A stretch of 64,000 nucleotides of DNA. Origin: Erythrobasidium yunnanense. Lineage: Eukaryota; Basidiomycota; Cystobasidiomycetes; Erythrobasidiales; Erythrobasidiaceae. The position numbers and the translations under genes were made by a program. Location of the stretch: NCBI GenBank assembly GCA_001600175.1, contig BCJC01000004.1:2046001-2110000 (forward strand), read 5' to 3'. This document shows positions 10,794 through 21,976 of this stretch, in pieces; the stretch's first letter is position 1; each line of letters opens with the position of its first letter. Below the pieces are notes generated by a model that worked only from the letters and a program-made list of their open reading frames with translations, searched no databases and was not told the origin of the DNA.

Positions 10794-13700
10794 ATGAACC
10801 ATGCTTCTGGCTCGGGAAATGTACCATCAGGATCTGGGTCATCGTCAAGAGATCCCGCTGCCGCCGTCCTTCAGCTGGCGCCCATCGTTCGCCAGACAGT
10901 CGTAAAGACCATCACGACATGCACAATCAGCTATCCGCCCATTCAGCTGACCCGGCCAACGAGCCCAGAACTGACGGGCGAGTATGGCACCGACAAGACA
11001 CGCTACCCTATCGAAGTCGCAAGTCGCGCAAGTGGTGTCAAAGAAGCCCAGAGTAGTGTAAAGATGAGATTGGGAAAGAACGACATAGTCCAAGCGACGT
11101 ACACAGTCGATGCGAAAGGACATGACAAGAGGCAGCAGCAGCAAGGGGTAGCTGGCCCATCATCTGGCAAGCAGCGGGCTGCAGTGGACAGAAAGGGAAA
11201 GAGAAGGATGAGAGATGATGAAGATGATAGTAACTACGCTCAAGAACAGCAAGAAGAACTCGAAGACTTGGCTAGGGAGAAGGACTACCTTCGAACGCAA
11301 CAAGCTCTGTATGATGCACGAGAAGGAGTCGCGTCCACTTCTTCTTCATCGTCCTCTTCATCTCTGTCGGCTCTCGCACAAGCTCCGCCGAGGAAGAAGA
11401 GCAGACTTTCAGCAACGGAACTCGCATCTCCCGCTACCACTCCGGCCGACGAATCCCTTCCTTTCGAAGCAAACGCAGAGGCATCCACTTCCCAGGGATA
11501 TGCTCAAGCTGGGCTACCAAGTCCGACCATGTCGCCGCAGCTGTATGATGCAGAAGCCGACGAGCAGCGTCAAGTAGTGCATGCAGGATCATCGAGTTCA
11601 CGTACTGCACAGAAGCGCATCATTCGCTCCAAGACTAGAGAAGAAATAGAACCAGATGTAGCAGCAGATGCCGCAGAACAGGAATTAGCAGCCGTCCTAT
11701 CTGGCGACTCACCAGCCTTCAACACGCTCTTCCACCTCAACTCCCTCGTGAACCAATTCGGCGATCTTTCCTCATCCCTCCAGACTTCTGTCCTCTACCA
11801 GCTTCTTCGACGCTCCTCCGTACGCGTTCTACAAGATGTGAACAATATCATCCAGCCCGCTTTAAAGAGGGATTTCATCTCCGATCTTCCTACGGAGATC
11901 TCGCTCCAGATCCTCTTACATCTCGACTCCAAGACGATTCTGAACGGGCTCAGTGTGAGCAAGAACTGGAAGCGGTTCCTCGATTCCCAAGGCAAGATCT
12001 GGGAGAATTTACTACATAAAGAAGATCTCTGGATAGGCGATTCTTCCAGAACTGAAGAGAAGGAATGCGAGATGTTTGCTGAGCTGGGAACGAGGAACAA
12101 GAAGACTGGAGCTGAAATTGGGATAAAAGAAATTGTTCAGATGACAGATGAGAAATCTTGGAGTTTCATGAAGAGATGGAAAGCGTCAGCCACTGCGGCG
12201 TCGTCAGTCGAGAAAGGTGGCCAGGTGTGGGATGAATGGTTCGATGAGAAGAAAGCGGCTCTTCCTACAGCATATAAGATCGCCAACGCTACGCTCGAAG
12301 CCGAACAACAGCAGCGAGCTGAAGACTTCCGTCGAGCAACTGCATCATCTTCGTCTTCCGCCGCACATCTCTCACGCAACAATACATTAAGGCGAACAAA
12401 TACCACGATTTCTCGAGTAAACGGCAAGATCTCAACCGAGTCTTTCTCCAAGAACACCCGTTCTTCACCTGATAGACTGCACCTCATCCATCCCATGAAG
12501 ATCCTCTACAAGAAACGCATCGCGATTCGAAATCGCTGGCGTTCTGTCTCCGAAGAGCCTACACATACCGTTTTTCGGGGGGAGCACAAAGCAGTCGTCA
12601 CATCTCTACAGTTCGACAATGAAAAACTCGTAACTGCGTCCGATGCGCCTTTTATCGAAGTATACGATACACCGACAGGAAAACTGAAACTGCAGCTTAA
12701 AGGACATGAAGGAGGAGTATGGGCACTACAGTATGTGGGAAATATATTAGTGAGTGGGAGTACGGATAGAACTCTCAGAGTATGGGATTTGGAAACGGGA
12801 AACTGTACACACGTTTTCTATGGTCATACATCCACGGTCAGATGTCTGCAGATCATCGAGCCTGTCAACGGTGGGTCCCACTATATACAGTATATTAAAG
12901 TCAGCCTGATGTCGGTCTATCTTCAGTCAATCCGGACAAGCATGGACCACCAGTCTGGGAACCTCCCTACCCGCTCATTGTGACCGGATCCAGGGACAGC
13001 ACTCTCCGAGTGTGGCGTCTTCCAACGCCTACGAAGACTACTTCCTTACTTCCCTACGGCCCACCTTCCCCTATCGACGTGGGCGACTACTCATCTCACG
13101 GCGTAGGCAGCAATCGGCATGCTCTCTCTCTGCCTGAAAATAACCCTTATCACCTACGAGTGTTGAAGGGACACAGTCAGGCTGTCCGAGGACTAGCAGC
13201 TCATGGAAGAATACTTGTCAGCGGGAGCTATGATTATACGCTAAGAGTATGGGATGTCTTGACGGGGAACTGTAGATGGACCCTTAAAGGCCATGATCAG
13301 AAAGTATACTCTGTCATTCTGGACCATGAGAGGAAAAGATGTGCATCCGGATCAATGGATGGCACGGTGAGCCAGACAGCTTTGCTCGAATGTCGATATT
13401 AGACTAACGGAACGCCCTTGAATAATGCAGGTCCGTCTCTGGTCTATCGAGACTGGTCAATCCCTCTTCCGACTTGACGGGCATTCTTCGCTCGTTGGTC
13501 TTCTAGGTCTTTCATTCCACTACCTCGTCTCAGCAGGCGCCGACTCCACATTGAAGATCTGGAATCCGAACGATGGGACCTGCATGAACACCCTTCTAGG
13601 CAATGGCGGTCCTATCACTTGTTTCAGACATAATGACTTCAGAGTCGTTTCTGGCTCGGATGGACAGCTTAGAATTTGGGATATAAGGAAGGGACAGATC

Positions 13701-14372
13701 ATAAGAGATGTCTCGAATGACATGACGGGAGTTTGGCAGGTCCAATTTAACGACCGATTCTGTATAGCTGCTGTACAGAGAGACGATGCTACAGACTTCG
13801 AGAGTATGCCCAGGCTTCTTTTCACGAAGAAGAATAGTTTGTTGACTAATCCTCTGTGTTCAACAGTACTCGACTTCTTCCCGGAACTTCAGGAACCTAC
13901 GCAAAGAAAGTACTACAGCCCACAAGAATGGTCAGAGGAAGAAGATGACGATTCGTATCCATTCGGACACGGTCGACCCGTAACACCACCTTTCCGCTCT
14001 AACAATACTCACAAGAGGGTCGCGTCGGCGAGCACGAGCATGGCAGTCCCGGATCGAGCGAGACATTCACGCTTCCATAATCGCTTCGCACCACTGCCTA
14101 AGCGACGGAACATGAATGCGTCTCCCCAAAGACGAGTCAGTCAGGTTGTAGTGCCTGTAGAGGCTGCCCCGCCGGCAATGGTGCAGCAAGAGGAGCCGGA
14201 AGTCGAAGAAGAGGCAGAACACGAAATGATTGAACAAGAGCAAATCAACATGGAAGAGGGCGAAGAAGGTTTCTCAGGTAGTTCTGGCTGGGACGAAAGT
14301 GAAGATTACGGAGAGGAAGGAGACGAGGTTTACGACAATGACGAACATAACGACACGGGAGGAGCGCGATAG
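10794..14372 (+). CDS. Cdc4/Fbw7-type F-box and WD40 substrate receptor
   Basis: This is the substrate-recognition subunit of an SCF ubiquitin ligase; family members target phosphorylated cell-cycle inhibitors and transcription factors. A long disordered acidic and Ser-rich N-terminus contains the TVVKTITTCTISYPPIQL patch. The F-box (SDLPTEISLQILLHLDSKTI) follows, then a HPMKILYKKR linker, then seven or eight WD40 repeats with signatures such as LVSGSTDRTLRVWDLETGNC and LVSGSYDYTLRVWD. An acidic C-terminal tail ends at 14372. Introns are 12871-12926, 13367-13430 and an in-frame 63-nt one at 13804-13866, whose removal gives the expected DFEILDFF end of the propeller. The domain order matches Cdc4/Pop1/Fbw7. 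Confidence 0.92.
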
Positions 14373-14594
14373 AGCGACCCCGTACCAACGCATCCAACGC
14401 ATCCGCGGGATTGGAGGTGTCAACATACGCATCAAACTCTGTTATTATACTGCAAGAGTAGTTAGTGGCATAGCGCAGTTAATGTTGTGCTGTACTGCGT
14501 AGTTTTCACCTTCTCTTGCTAATAACATCAAGTTCTTCTGCTATAAGTCCTAAAACCCGTGCATGTCATACAGCACCTCCAGACGGTTGACGGA

Positions 14595-15899
14595 CTACTG
14601 CAGATCCATGACCACGCGCCCTTGTATCTTGCCCTCTTTCATCTCCTCAAACACACTCGTCAGATCCTCCATCTTACACAGCCTGTAGTGCGTAGACACC
14701 ACTCCCTGCGCTGCCAATTCCAGCATCTCCGTCGCATCTTTCAGACTTCCAACATTGGACCCGACTATTCGCTGCTCCAGCTCGAGAAGCATGCCAGGAT
14801 ACGCAGTGCTTATTGGCTTGAGAGGACCTTCGGGGATGCCTGTATATCGAACGCTCTTCAAGAAACGGACACGGCCAGCAAGTTACCCACTTACCGACGC
14901 AGACAAGGGTTCCGCGGAAGCGCAAGAGCGGTATTGCACTGAGCGAGGTTGTCAGTCGTCCCGTCATAACGAACAAGATAGAGAATATTGACCTAGCATA
15001 AGCGCTATTGGCAGCCGTGAGCACGACTACAGCATGAGCTCCCAAATCTTCCGTCAAAGCTTTAACATCAGCTGCTAGGTCTTTCGAAGTGGTATAGTCT
15101 ATGAAATGTTCGGCTCCCGAGCCGAGGATGAGATCTTTCTTGGATGGATGGTCGATTCCGATAACTCGCATGCCCATGCCGCGAGAGGCTATTTGAGTAG
15201 CGATGTGACCGAGGCCTAGCATCACAGCCAATGTGAGTCGAGGATACTGGAGGATGGAAAGAGATTGAACTACCTCCACCGGCTCCCATCAGTACCACAT
15301 ATTCGCCCTTGGCAACTCCGCTCTTTTTTAGTGCACTATAAGCCGTCACTCCAGCACAGAGTCTGAAAGCACGCATTCAGTCACTCTATCATGTAAATCT
15401 GCAGGCAGAGTACTCACAGCGGGGCAGCAGAAGCTGATTCCAGGCCATCCGGGATCGGTGTAACATAGTTTGCCGGCGCCAGTACATATTGCTGAAAAGT
15501 TCCAGGAGTGAAATATCCAGACACCTTCTGGTTGACGCATAGGTTATCGAACCCTGCTTTACAGGGTGCACAGGTCTGGCAGACACCGGATATCCATTTT
15601 ATGCCAACTCTTTGCCCGACTTTGGCAAAGGACGAAGCAGCTGTATCTTGATGTATCTTGACGATTTCTCCGATTCCTTCGTGGCCCCCTACTTGTCCTG
15701 CAGGCGTAGGCTCCGGTAGTATAGCCCAGCTTGAAGTCATAACGCCTAGATCCGAATGACACACGCCTGAGTGTGTAAGGCGTACAAGTATTTCACCTTC
15801 TGAAGGCTCTGGCATGTCGAGCTCCACAACTTTGGTAGATATCGTGCCGGGATTATCATAGATGCAAGCCTTATAGCGGGCCGGAAGATCGGGAGACAT
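14595..15899 (-). CDS. zinc-dependent alcohol dehydrogenase (ADH1-type MDR)
   Basis: This NAD(P)-dependent medium-chain dehydrogenase interconverts alcohols and aldehydes, probably in the cytosol. The first ATG in frame (15897-15899) gives MSPDLPARYKACIYDNPGTI. Catalytic zinc ligands lie in THSGVCHSDLG and GGHEGIGEIV. The structural zinc site is CQTCAPCKAGFDNLC. The Rossmann fold is seen as VVLMGAGGG followed by GHIATQIASRGMGMRVIGID, with the exons joined across short introns. The C-terminus contains QRIVGSNVGSLKDATEMLEL and ends at GRVVMDLQ. It runs convergent to the CDC4-like gene, leaving about 220 bases between the stop codons. Substrate specificity cannot be told. Confidence 0.9.
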
Positions 15900-16246
15900 A
15901 TTGACAGGTAGGATAGATGCAATGAAGAATAAGGGATGTCGTGGAAGACCAGCTATAGAGACGCTCAAGCTTGAGCTTTTCCAGAGAGAAAGATGAGCGG
16001 AGGAAGGGGGCTTTGGGTCCGAGGTATCAAGACAATGTCAATTTATGTAGGACAGGTCAGCTGTATATTGTTCGTGGCCATTTGCGAAGTATCGAAGAAT
16101 CGGCGTTCCGGCAAGCCATCCTTTCGCTTCTTCCGTCACACAAGTCGCGCTCGCACTACATCGCATGATCTGGCTCTCGAAGTGAGTGTCATGTTTGATG
16201 TACAAACGTATAGATCTTGGCTGATTGCGCGCGGGAAACAGAGAGA
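15900..16246. promoter_or_regulatory. divergent promoter region, ADH / Scm3-like gene
   Basis: This is a stretch of 347 bases between two divergent start codons. The short frames here begin at non-ATG codons or lack conserved features, so I treat it as shared upstream sequence. No regulatory site can be named. Confidence 0.45.
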
Positions 16247-18436
16247 ATGCCGCCTGCTTTCGGGAGGGGTCCAGGACCGTTGCTGAGGACGCTGGAACGA
16301 AGTAAAAGCAGAAGTAGCAGTAATATCGATGATACGAACAAGCCGGCACTCGCAGAAGCCCGTCAAGAATCGGCCAACAGGCTGCAGCAGGCCTGGCAAG
16401 ATATCTTTGACCGGTACATCCAGAACGACGAGCTGGAAGGGCAAGACGACGAGTACGACCTCGCTACACTCGAAGTCGTACACGATGCTGGCTTCCTGCA
16501 GAGGGAAAAGACGTACGAGATTGGATGCTTCGGCTTACCGGGAGCCATGGGCCAGGACGATGAGACGTCCGAGGAGGAAGATGCGGAGCTAGACGAGGAT
16601 GATGAAGCTGAAGGAGACGCTACAGAAGATGAGAATCAAGTCATCGAAGTCTCGTCAAGCGAAGACGAGATGGGAAACTGGGCATACAAGATCGGAGAGC
16701 CTGCAACCAAATACTTTGAACAGCGACGCGCACAAGAACTGTCAGACCGCGATATGCAGAGCTTCCTGAGCTGGAATGCTACAAAAGCGCAAGCTCAACG
16801 ACAACGCGAGTTCAGTGTGCTCACCCGGCAGCTGAAGCAGGAATCTGTAAAGCCCGTCTCTTCGACACCCTCCAAATGGACACTAGCTACAAGGGCAGAT
16901 TCTATTAAGCCCAACATCTCTACGATCTACACCCCTCCTGCATCCGTGAAGCCGGAAAGCTCTTCTTCTTCTACCATCTTCTCCCGCCCGCATGGCATCA
17001 ATAGCAGTCTTCGCAAGACCAAGCCCTTCTATTCTACACCTTCAAGCTCTTCTTCTAAGCCATGCAGTAGTATGTCTTCCTCGAGCATCACAGCAGCCGT
17101 GCAGATGACAGGCGGGAATAGCATCCACATACAAGCTGCTGCTTGCGAAAGCGATTCTTCTGGCGATGAGCTATCAATCGTATCGCCGAGCATGAGTACG
17201 CCTACTGCAGCAATGCGACTGCCTGAAGTCAAGAAGAGGGAGGACACGGTAGATGTCGGTCTCTGCTTCAGTACGCCTCAGCCGTCGAGAGTCTCGCAGA
17301 CTCCCTTCAGACAGTGTACTACCACACTTCCGGCCCCTAGATATAAACTTCAACCCGTCGTGGAGGTCATCGTCAAGCGTAACCCTCCGGTTGCATCCAC
17401 TTCTACGCTACCTATGCAATCGAATCTTCCCAAGCGCTCATCCCCGCTCAAGGAGTCGAGGATAGCCTCACCACCTAAAGCGGCGGTCATCATTCCACCT
17501 AGTCCGCCAGCTTCACGTAGCAGTCAAGCATTGACTTCGCCGGTCCATACTACCAGCAAGGGCAAGCGGAAAGCGAGCCCTTTATTGCTAAGCGATAGCG
17601 AGAGCGAGGAAGAGGGACAGTCTAAGCTGGAGGAGCTAGCAGAGGAGCCGGTAAATGCTGAGAGTAGCTCTGAAGACGAGATGGGCTTGCCTGAGGCGTT
17701 GGAGCCGGTTCGCACGCCGCGGCGAGTACGCCGGTCTGTACCGTCAACATCCTCACCTTCGCCTTTCCCTATGGACTCGAAGACTGCAATTGCGAAGAGC
17801 GATCAGCACTACTTTCCAGATGGTCCGCCAGTCGCTTCTACTTCGAGCGCACCAGCCAAAGTCCGCAAGACACCAAAGCTGCGTATGAGCAACCAGAAAG
17901 CACGTCAAGCACCAGATACAGTCAGCTCAAAGCGGAGAAGGTCGCCTTCGCCTGTCTACAAACGCGGCGAAGAGCCTTGGAGAATTCGAAGGCCTCCTCC
18001 TCTGCCTCTTCCTACTCCACCACCCTCCATTTCCTCTACAAGAGATAGTGTGCTATCAGACGAGAGTGATAGCGATGTCTTCACGCTTTCTTATACACCC
18101 AAAAGACAGATGCGAAGGCATCCAAGGCGCCTGAAATCGGAGTCGGAGGACCAATCAGATATACAAAAGACAGCAAGCACAGAGAAGAAACCTGTGCTCA
18201 AGCATGCTCCGCACATACTGTCGGACGACGATGACGATGAACTGCTATTGCTGCCTACTCCTAGCAAGACACCTTCTACAGCTCGTAAGACGGTTTGCAA
18301 AGCTTCAACGAGTCCTTTAGGGTCAGCGAAGAGTGCTATCTCACCTACTGGGAGCAGTCTACCGCGTAAGATTAGGGTAAAGACACCGCCGGACGAAGAT
18401 AGCGATGAATCGGATGATCCTCTTGGTTGTTGGTAG
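16247..18436 (+). CDS. Scm3-like centromeric histone chaperone candidate
   Basis: This single-exon gene of about 729 residues starts at ATG 16247 (MPPAFGRGPGPLLRTLERSK). Residues near 45-100 (QQAWQDIFDRYIQND, then DDEYDLATLEVVHDAGFL) match the pattern of the fungal Scm3 domain: W-x-x-I-F-x-x-Y, a short gap, then D-E-x-D-L-x-T-x-E-V-V-x-D-x-G. Scm3 brings the centromeric H3 variant CENP-A to centromeres. The rest is disordered: acidic runs, Ser-rich stretches, and many SSEDEMG and basic KRKASP/KRRRSPSP patches that suggest nuclear import and DNA or histone contact. The assignment rests on one short motif and is tentative; another disordered nuclear protein is possible. Confidence 0.55.
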   Translation: MPPAFGRGPGPLLRTLERSKSRSSSNIDDTNKPALAEARQESANRLQQAWQDIFDRYIQNDELEGQDDEYDLATLEVVHDAGFLQREKTYEIGCFGLPGAMGQDDETSEEEDAELDEDDEAEGDATEDENQVIEVSSSEDEMGNWAYKIGEPATKYFEQRRAQELSDRDMQSFLSWNATKAQAQRQREFSVLTRQLKQESVKPVSSTPSKWTLATRADSIKPNISTIYTPPASVKPESSSSSTIFSRPHGINSSLRKTKPFYSTPSSSSSKPCSSMSSSSITAAVQMTGGNSIHIQAAACESDSSGDELSIVSPSMSTPTAAMRLPEVKKREDTVDVGLCFSTPQPSRVSQTPFRQCTTTLPAPRYKLQPVVEVIVKRNPPVASTSTLPMQSNLPKRSSPLKESRIASPPKAAVIIPPSPPASRSSQALTSPVHTTSKGKRKASPLLLSDSESEEEGQSKLEELAEEPVNAESSSEDEMGLPEALEPVRTPRRVRRSVPSTSSPSPFPMDSKTAIAKSDQHYFPDGPPVASTSSAPAKVRKTPKLRMSNQKARQAPDTVSSKRRRSPSPVYKRGEEPWRIRRPPPLPLPTPPPSISSTRDSVLSDESDSDVFTLSYTPKRQMRRHPRRLKSESEDQSDIQKTASTEKKPVLKHAPHILSDDDDDELLLLPTPSKTPSTARKTVCKASTSPLGSAKSAISPTGSSLPRKIRVKTPPDEDSDESDDPLGCW

Positions 18437-18707
18437 CAGCAGCTTCTCACGATTAGTACCTTTGTGTTGTTGTACACCTAGGAAGTCCTGAGATTGAAAC
18501 CATTTCGTCTTTCATGAACGATATACACGGACCCCGTCCTTTTGACTTGTCCGACCTCACCTCATCATGGAATAGCAAAGGTCGTTCGCAGGCCTTTGCT
18601 TTTCTCCCAACTCTCCCAAAACAGATAAAAACACGCTCTCTACGCCCCGTTCTGCATACAGTCAAGCATCATCATCAATCATTCGCAGATTCCTCGGTAC
18701 AGCAGCC

Positions 18708-21700
18708 ATGGCTCCCGCAGCCAAGTTTTACGCGGTCGCTATTGGACACGGTGGCCCTCAAGTATACACGTCGTGGTGCGCCTACCCTTAAAGCGTCAGA
18801 AAAGCATGCAAAAGCTGATCTTTCGGACCGGCGTTGTTTTGTCGAGAAAGGCCTGAAGCAGAAGCAGCTGTGAGCGGCTTCAAGGGTAGTAGGCATAAAA
18901 GCTTCAAGATCAGAGAAGCTGCGATCCAGTGGCTCAAAGAACAACGTGTGTTTTGGCTCTTTACGCGTGAAAGGGACCTCCGAAACAAGCTGAACTCGTT
19001 CGCACGTAGCTCAAATCATCACTTCACCATCATCATCACCATCTATGCCTAAGTCTATGCCTATGGCTTCACAGGAGGAAAGAAAGCCGAGATTAGCGAT
19101 GCGATACGGATCCCAAGAGGCTCGCTATCAACCCTACCCCACCTCTGCTCCCTCCTCATCCAATCCTCATGAGAGAATACCCATGGTACATCCTAGTAAT
19201 GTCGGTATGGGAAGCCAGAGAATGCAAAGCTCGCCAGAAATTACCAAGAGCATGGCGCGTCAGGGCTCCTCACAAATGCTCTCTACACCAAAAACTAATG
19301 TCAAGAGCGAAGTGAAAGACGAACCAATGTCAAGCGCATATCCCGCTCGGGACCCAGACATGTCGATGTTCTCAATCAAGGCAGAAGAGCAGAGCTTGCC
19401 GATCGATGTCAAAGGCAAAGGCAAATCCACCACTCTCGATGTTGCACCTCTGCGTGTCCTGCTCAAGACTGAGGACGGTCAGGATATCGTCTGGCCTGGA
19501 TCGGAAGCTCCAACAGCTGTACCCAATACAACAGAAGTTCTCGAGGGCCCCGCTGGCTCAATCGTCCCACCTGAAGATCTGGGACCAAAATTATCTGCTC
19601 AACAACAATCCGTACTGGACATGGTACTAGCGGGACAGAGTGTCTTCATCACGGGAAATGCTGGAACCGGTATGTTCTGACTGTTCTGCCTGCACTTTGA
19701 GTTGTGTTGATTTCTTTGTACTTCAGGGAAGTCTGTTCTGACACGAGCGATCATTCGGGCTGTGCGAAAGAAGTATCGAAATGCCAAAAACTCAGAAAAT
19801 GCGGTGGCTGTGACTGCTACAACGGGTATCGCCGCTACAAATATCGGAGGCTGTACCTTGCATTCGGTAAAGGTTTTTATACCCACACTCTAGGCCATAG
19901 AGCTAATAAAAGGCGACAGTGGGCTGGTGTGGGCCTGGCAAAGCAAACAATCGAAAAGCTCTTTGGCGGACTGTTCAACAAGAAAGATAAAGGAACAAAA
20001 CTGGCAAGATGGCAAAACGCTCAAGTCCTGATTGTAGACGAAGGTACGCGAGATTGACAGGCATGATTGGGGAACGCTCATAGCCTAACATTGATCACAG
20101 TCTCTATGCTGGATGGGAAGCTGCTAGATGTGAGTCTCCTTTCTGTATCCGATTAGAGGAAGAAGAAGCTCATAGATCTGGTTTAGACGTTTGAGGCGCT
20201 GGGCCGCATGACTCGCGGTAAAGACGAACCATTCGGCGGCATTCAGCTCGGTAGGCACTTGATCACACTAGTGCTGCACAACGTACTGATCTCAACCTGT
20301 TATCTAGTCTTTGTTGGGGACTTCTACCAGCTGCCACCTGTTCCTGACTTTCAAGGCGCCTCGGGCGCACGAGCCAAGACCACCTTCGCCTTTCAAGCCG
20401 AGTGTTGGAAAAAGTGCATACCGAGTGTCGTCATGCTGACTGAGTGAGTACGGTGGTCCTAGCATGTCGTCTGATGACTGAATGAATGCCCGAACTCAGA
20501 GTCTTTCGTCAGAAAGAGCAGAGTGAGATTTCTATTCGAGATACATACGAAAATTAGCTGATGGTGAATTCTCAGGATTCGTCAACATTCTAAACGAAGT
20601 GCGAATTGGCACTCTGTCAAAAGAGACTGTCTCTGCGATAGCCAAGCTACAGCGTCCAGTCAAGTACACGGACGAATTAGAGCCCACTTGTATCTTTCCC
20701 ACAAGATCCGAGGTCTCCCATCAGAACGGAATACGCCTGAGAGCCTTGAAGACAGAGTCGAAGGCCTTCGCAGCTTCAGACAAGAGCGGTATGGACACCA
20801 AGAATGGCGGAGAACTATTCTACTCCGATCCTGTCAAACTAAGAGAGGTACTCGATAAGGTGAGCTCTTCTGTGAGTGATGACCTTTACATTATGTCGAG
20901 CGCTTCCATCCAGAATACATTGGTCGACGTAAGTCTGGAGCTCAAGATCGGCGCCCAGGTTATGCTGGTCAAGGTGAGATGTTCGCATTCAGAAAAAGTT
21001 CTCGCTGACGCGTCTGTCTAGAACCTAACAAACAAAAGCCTGGTAAATGGCTCAATCGGCAAAGTCGTAGCATTCGAGACGGGCGCAGCTGTCCAAGGCG
21101 AGCAAGGACCTAGCTCAGATTCAGGCTGGGGATTCATGGAGAACGAAGATCATGGCAGCGCTCCTGGTGGTGGTATCGAGGTCGCTCAAGCGGCTCTTAC
21201 CGACAATCAGAAGAAAAATCGTGACATCGGACGCGGACGACAACAGGACAAGGAGGTCCCTCAAGGTCTTTGGCCGGTTGTGGAGTTCAAGAACGGCCAC
21301 AAGATGCTGCTACCGCCAATGGAGTTTTCGGTGCAAAACCCCAACGGGCTCGATGAGGCTGTCAGAACTCAAGTTCCCCTTATACTGGCCTGGGCGTGGG
21401 CAGTATATCAGTCTACTTGAAGATGAGCAGCTGAAACATTCGCTTCAGGCTATCAATACACAAGTCGCAAGGTCAGACTATAGAGCGTCTAAGGATAAAC
21501 CTTGGCAAGTGTTTTGAAGCAGGTAAGGCTTATCTCTGTCGCGCGGTCTCGTTGGGAGGTATGGATTGCGGCTGAAACGTGCGTCTTCCCCTTCGCCTAG
21601 GAATGGCCTACGTAGCTTTATCGCGCGCAGTCGACATGGTACGCAGACTTTTCATTCCATGGGCCTTTGCTGATCTATCTTGTAGTCCACGCTCCAAGTG

Positions 21701-21816
21701 TCGGATTTCGTACCTTCAAAGTGAGTAGCCCCCTTAGCGGCACTGGATACTACTGACAGGCGGTCGACAGAGTACGAGCACATCCGGATGTGTTGCAATG
21801 GCACAAAAATATGTGA
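18708..21816 (+). CDS. PIF1: PIF1-family 5'-3' DNA helicase with N-terminal RNase H1-type hybrid-binding domain
   Basis: PIF1 helicases unwind G-quadruplexes and RNA-DNA hybrids and act in telomere and mitochondrial DNA upkeep. ATG 18708 opens [20 protein letters not shown] and continues TSW. After an intron comes [19 protein letters not shown] and AIQWLKEQ, together the small hybrid-binding (viroplasmin-like) fold of RNase H1. After another intron and a disordered Ser/Pro-rich linker comes the helicase: [27 protein letters not shown] (Walker A), [21 protein letters not shown] (Walker B, on a 29-nt exon 20101-20129), [48 protein letters not shown]. The stop is at 21814-21816. The helicase call is firm. 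Joining the first two exons to it is a model resting on spacing and the lack of any other partner. Confidence 0.85.
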
Positions 21817-21976
21817 GGCGTAATGTCGCAGAACTCTAAGTATGTCAGTGCAAGGCAAAGGAAGAAAAGAACAAGTTGAAGTTGTTGTTGGAATATAAAA
21901 TTGCATTGCATCGCTCTTTGTCGTCAGATTGTCATACATAGAGAAATGCTCTTTCGTTTTTTGCTGCTTACTCTTG

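Noticed and set aside
18514-18873. 119-codon plus-strand frame before PIF1
   Set aside because: It runs in a different frame from the hybrid-binding exon and has no conserved content; the ATG at 18708 in the other frame gives the recognisable domain.
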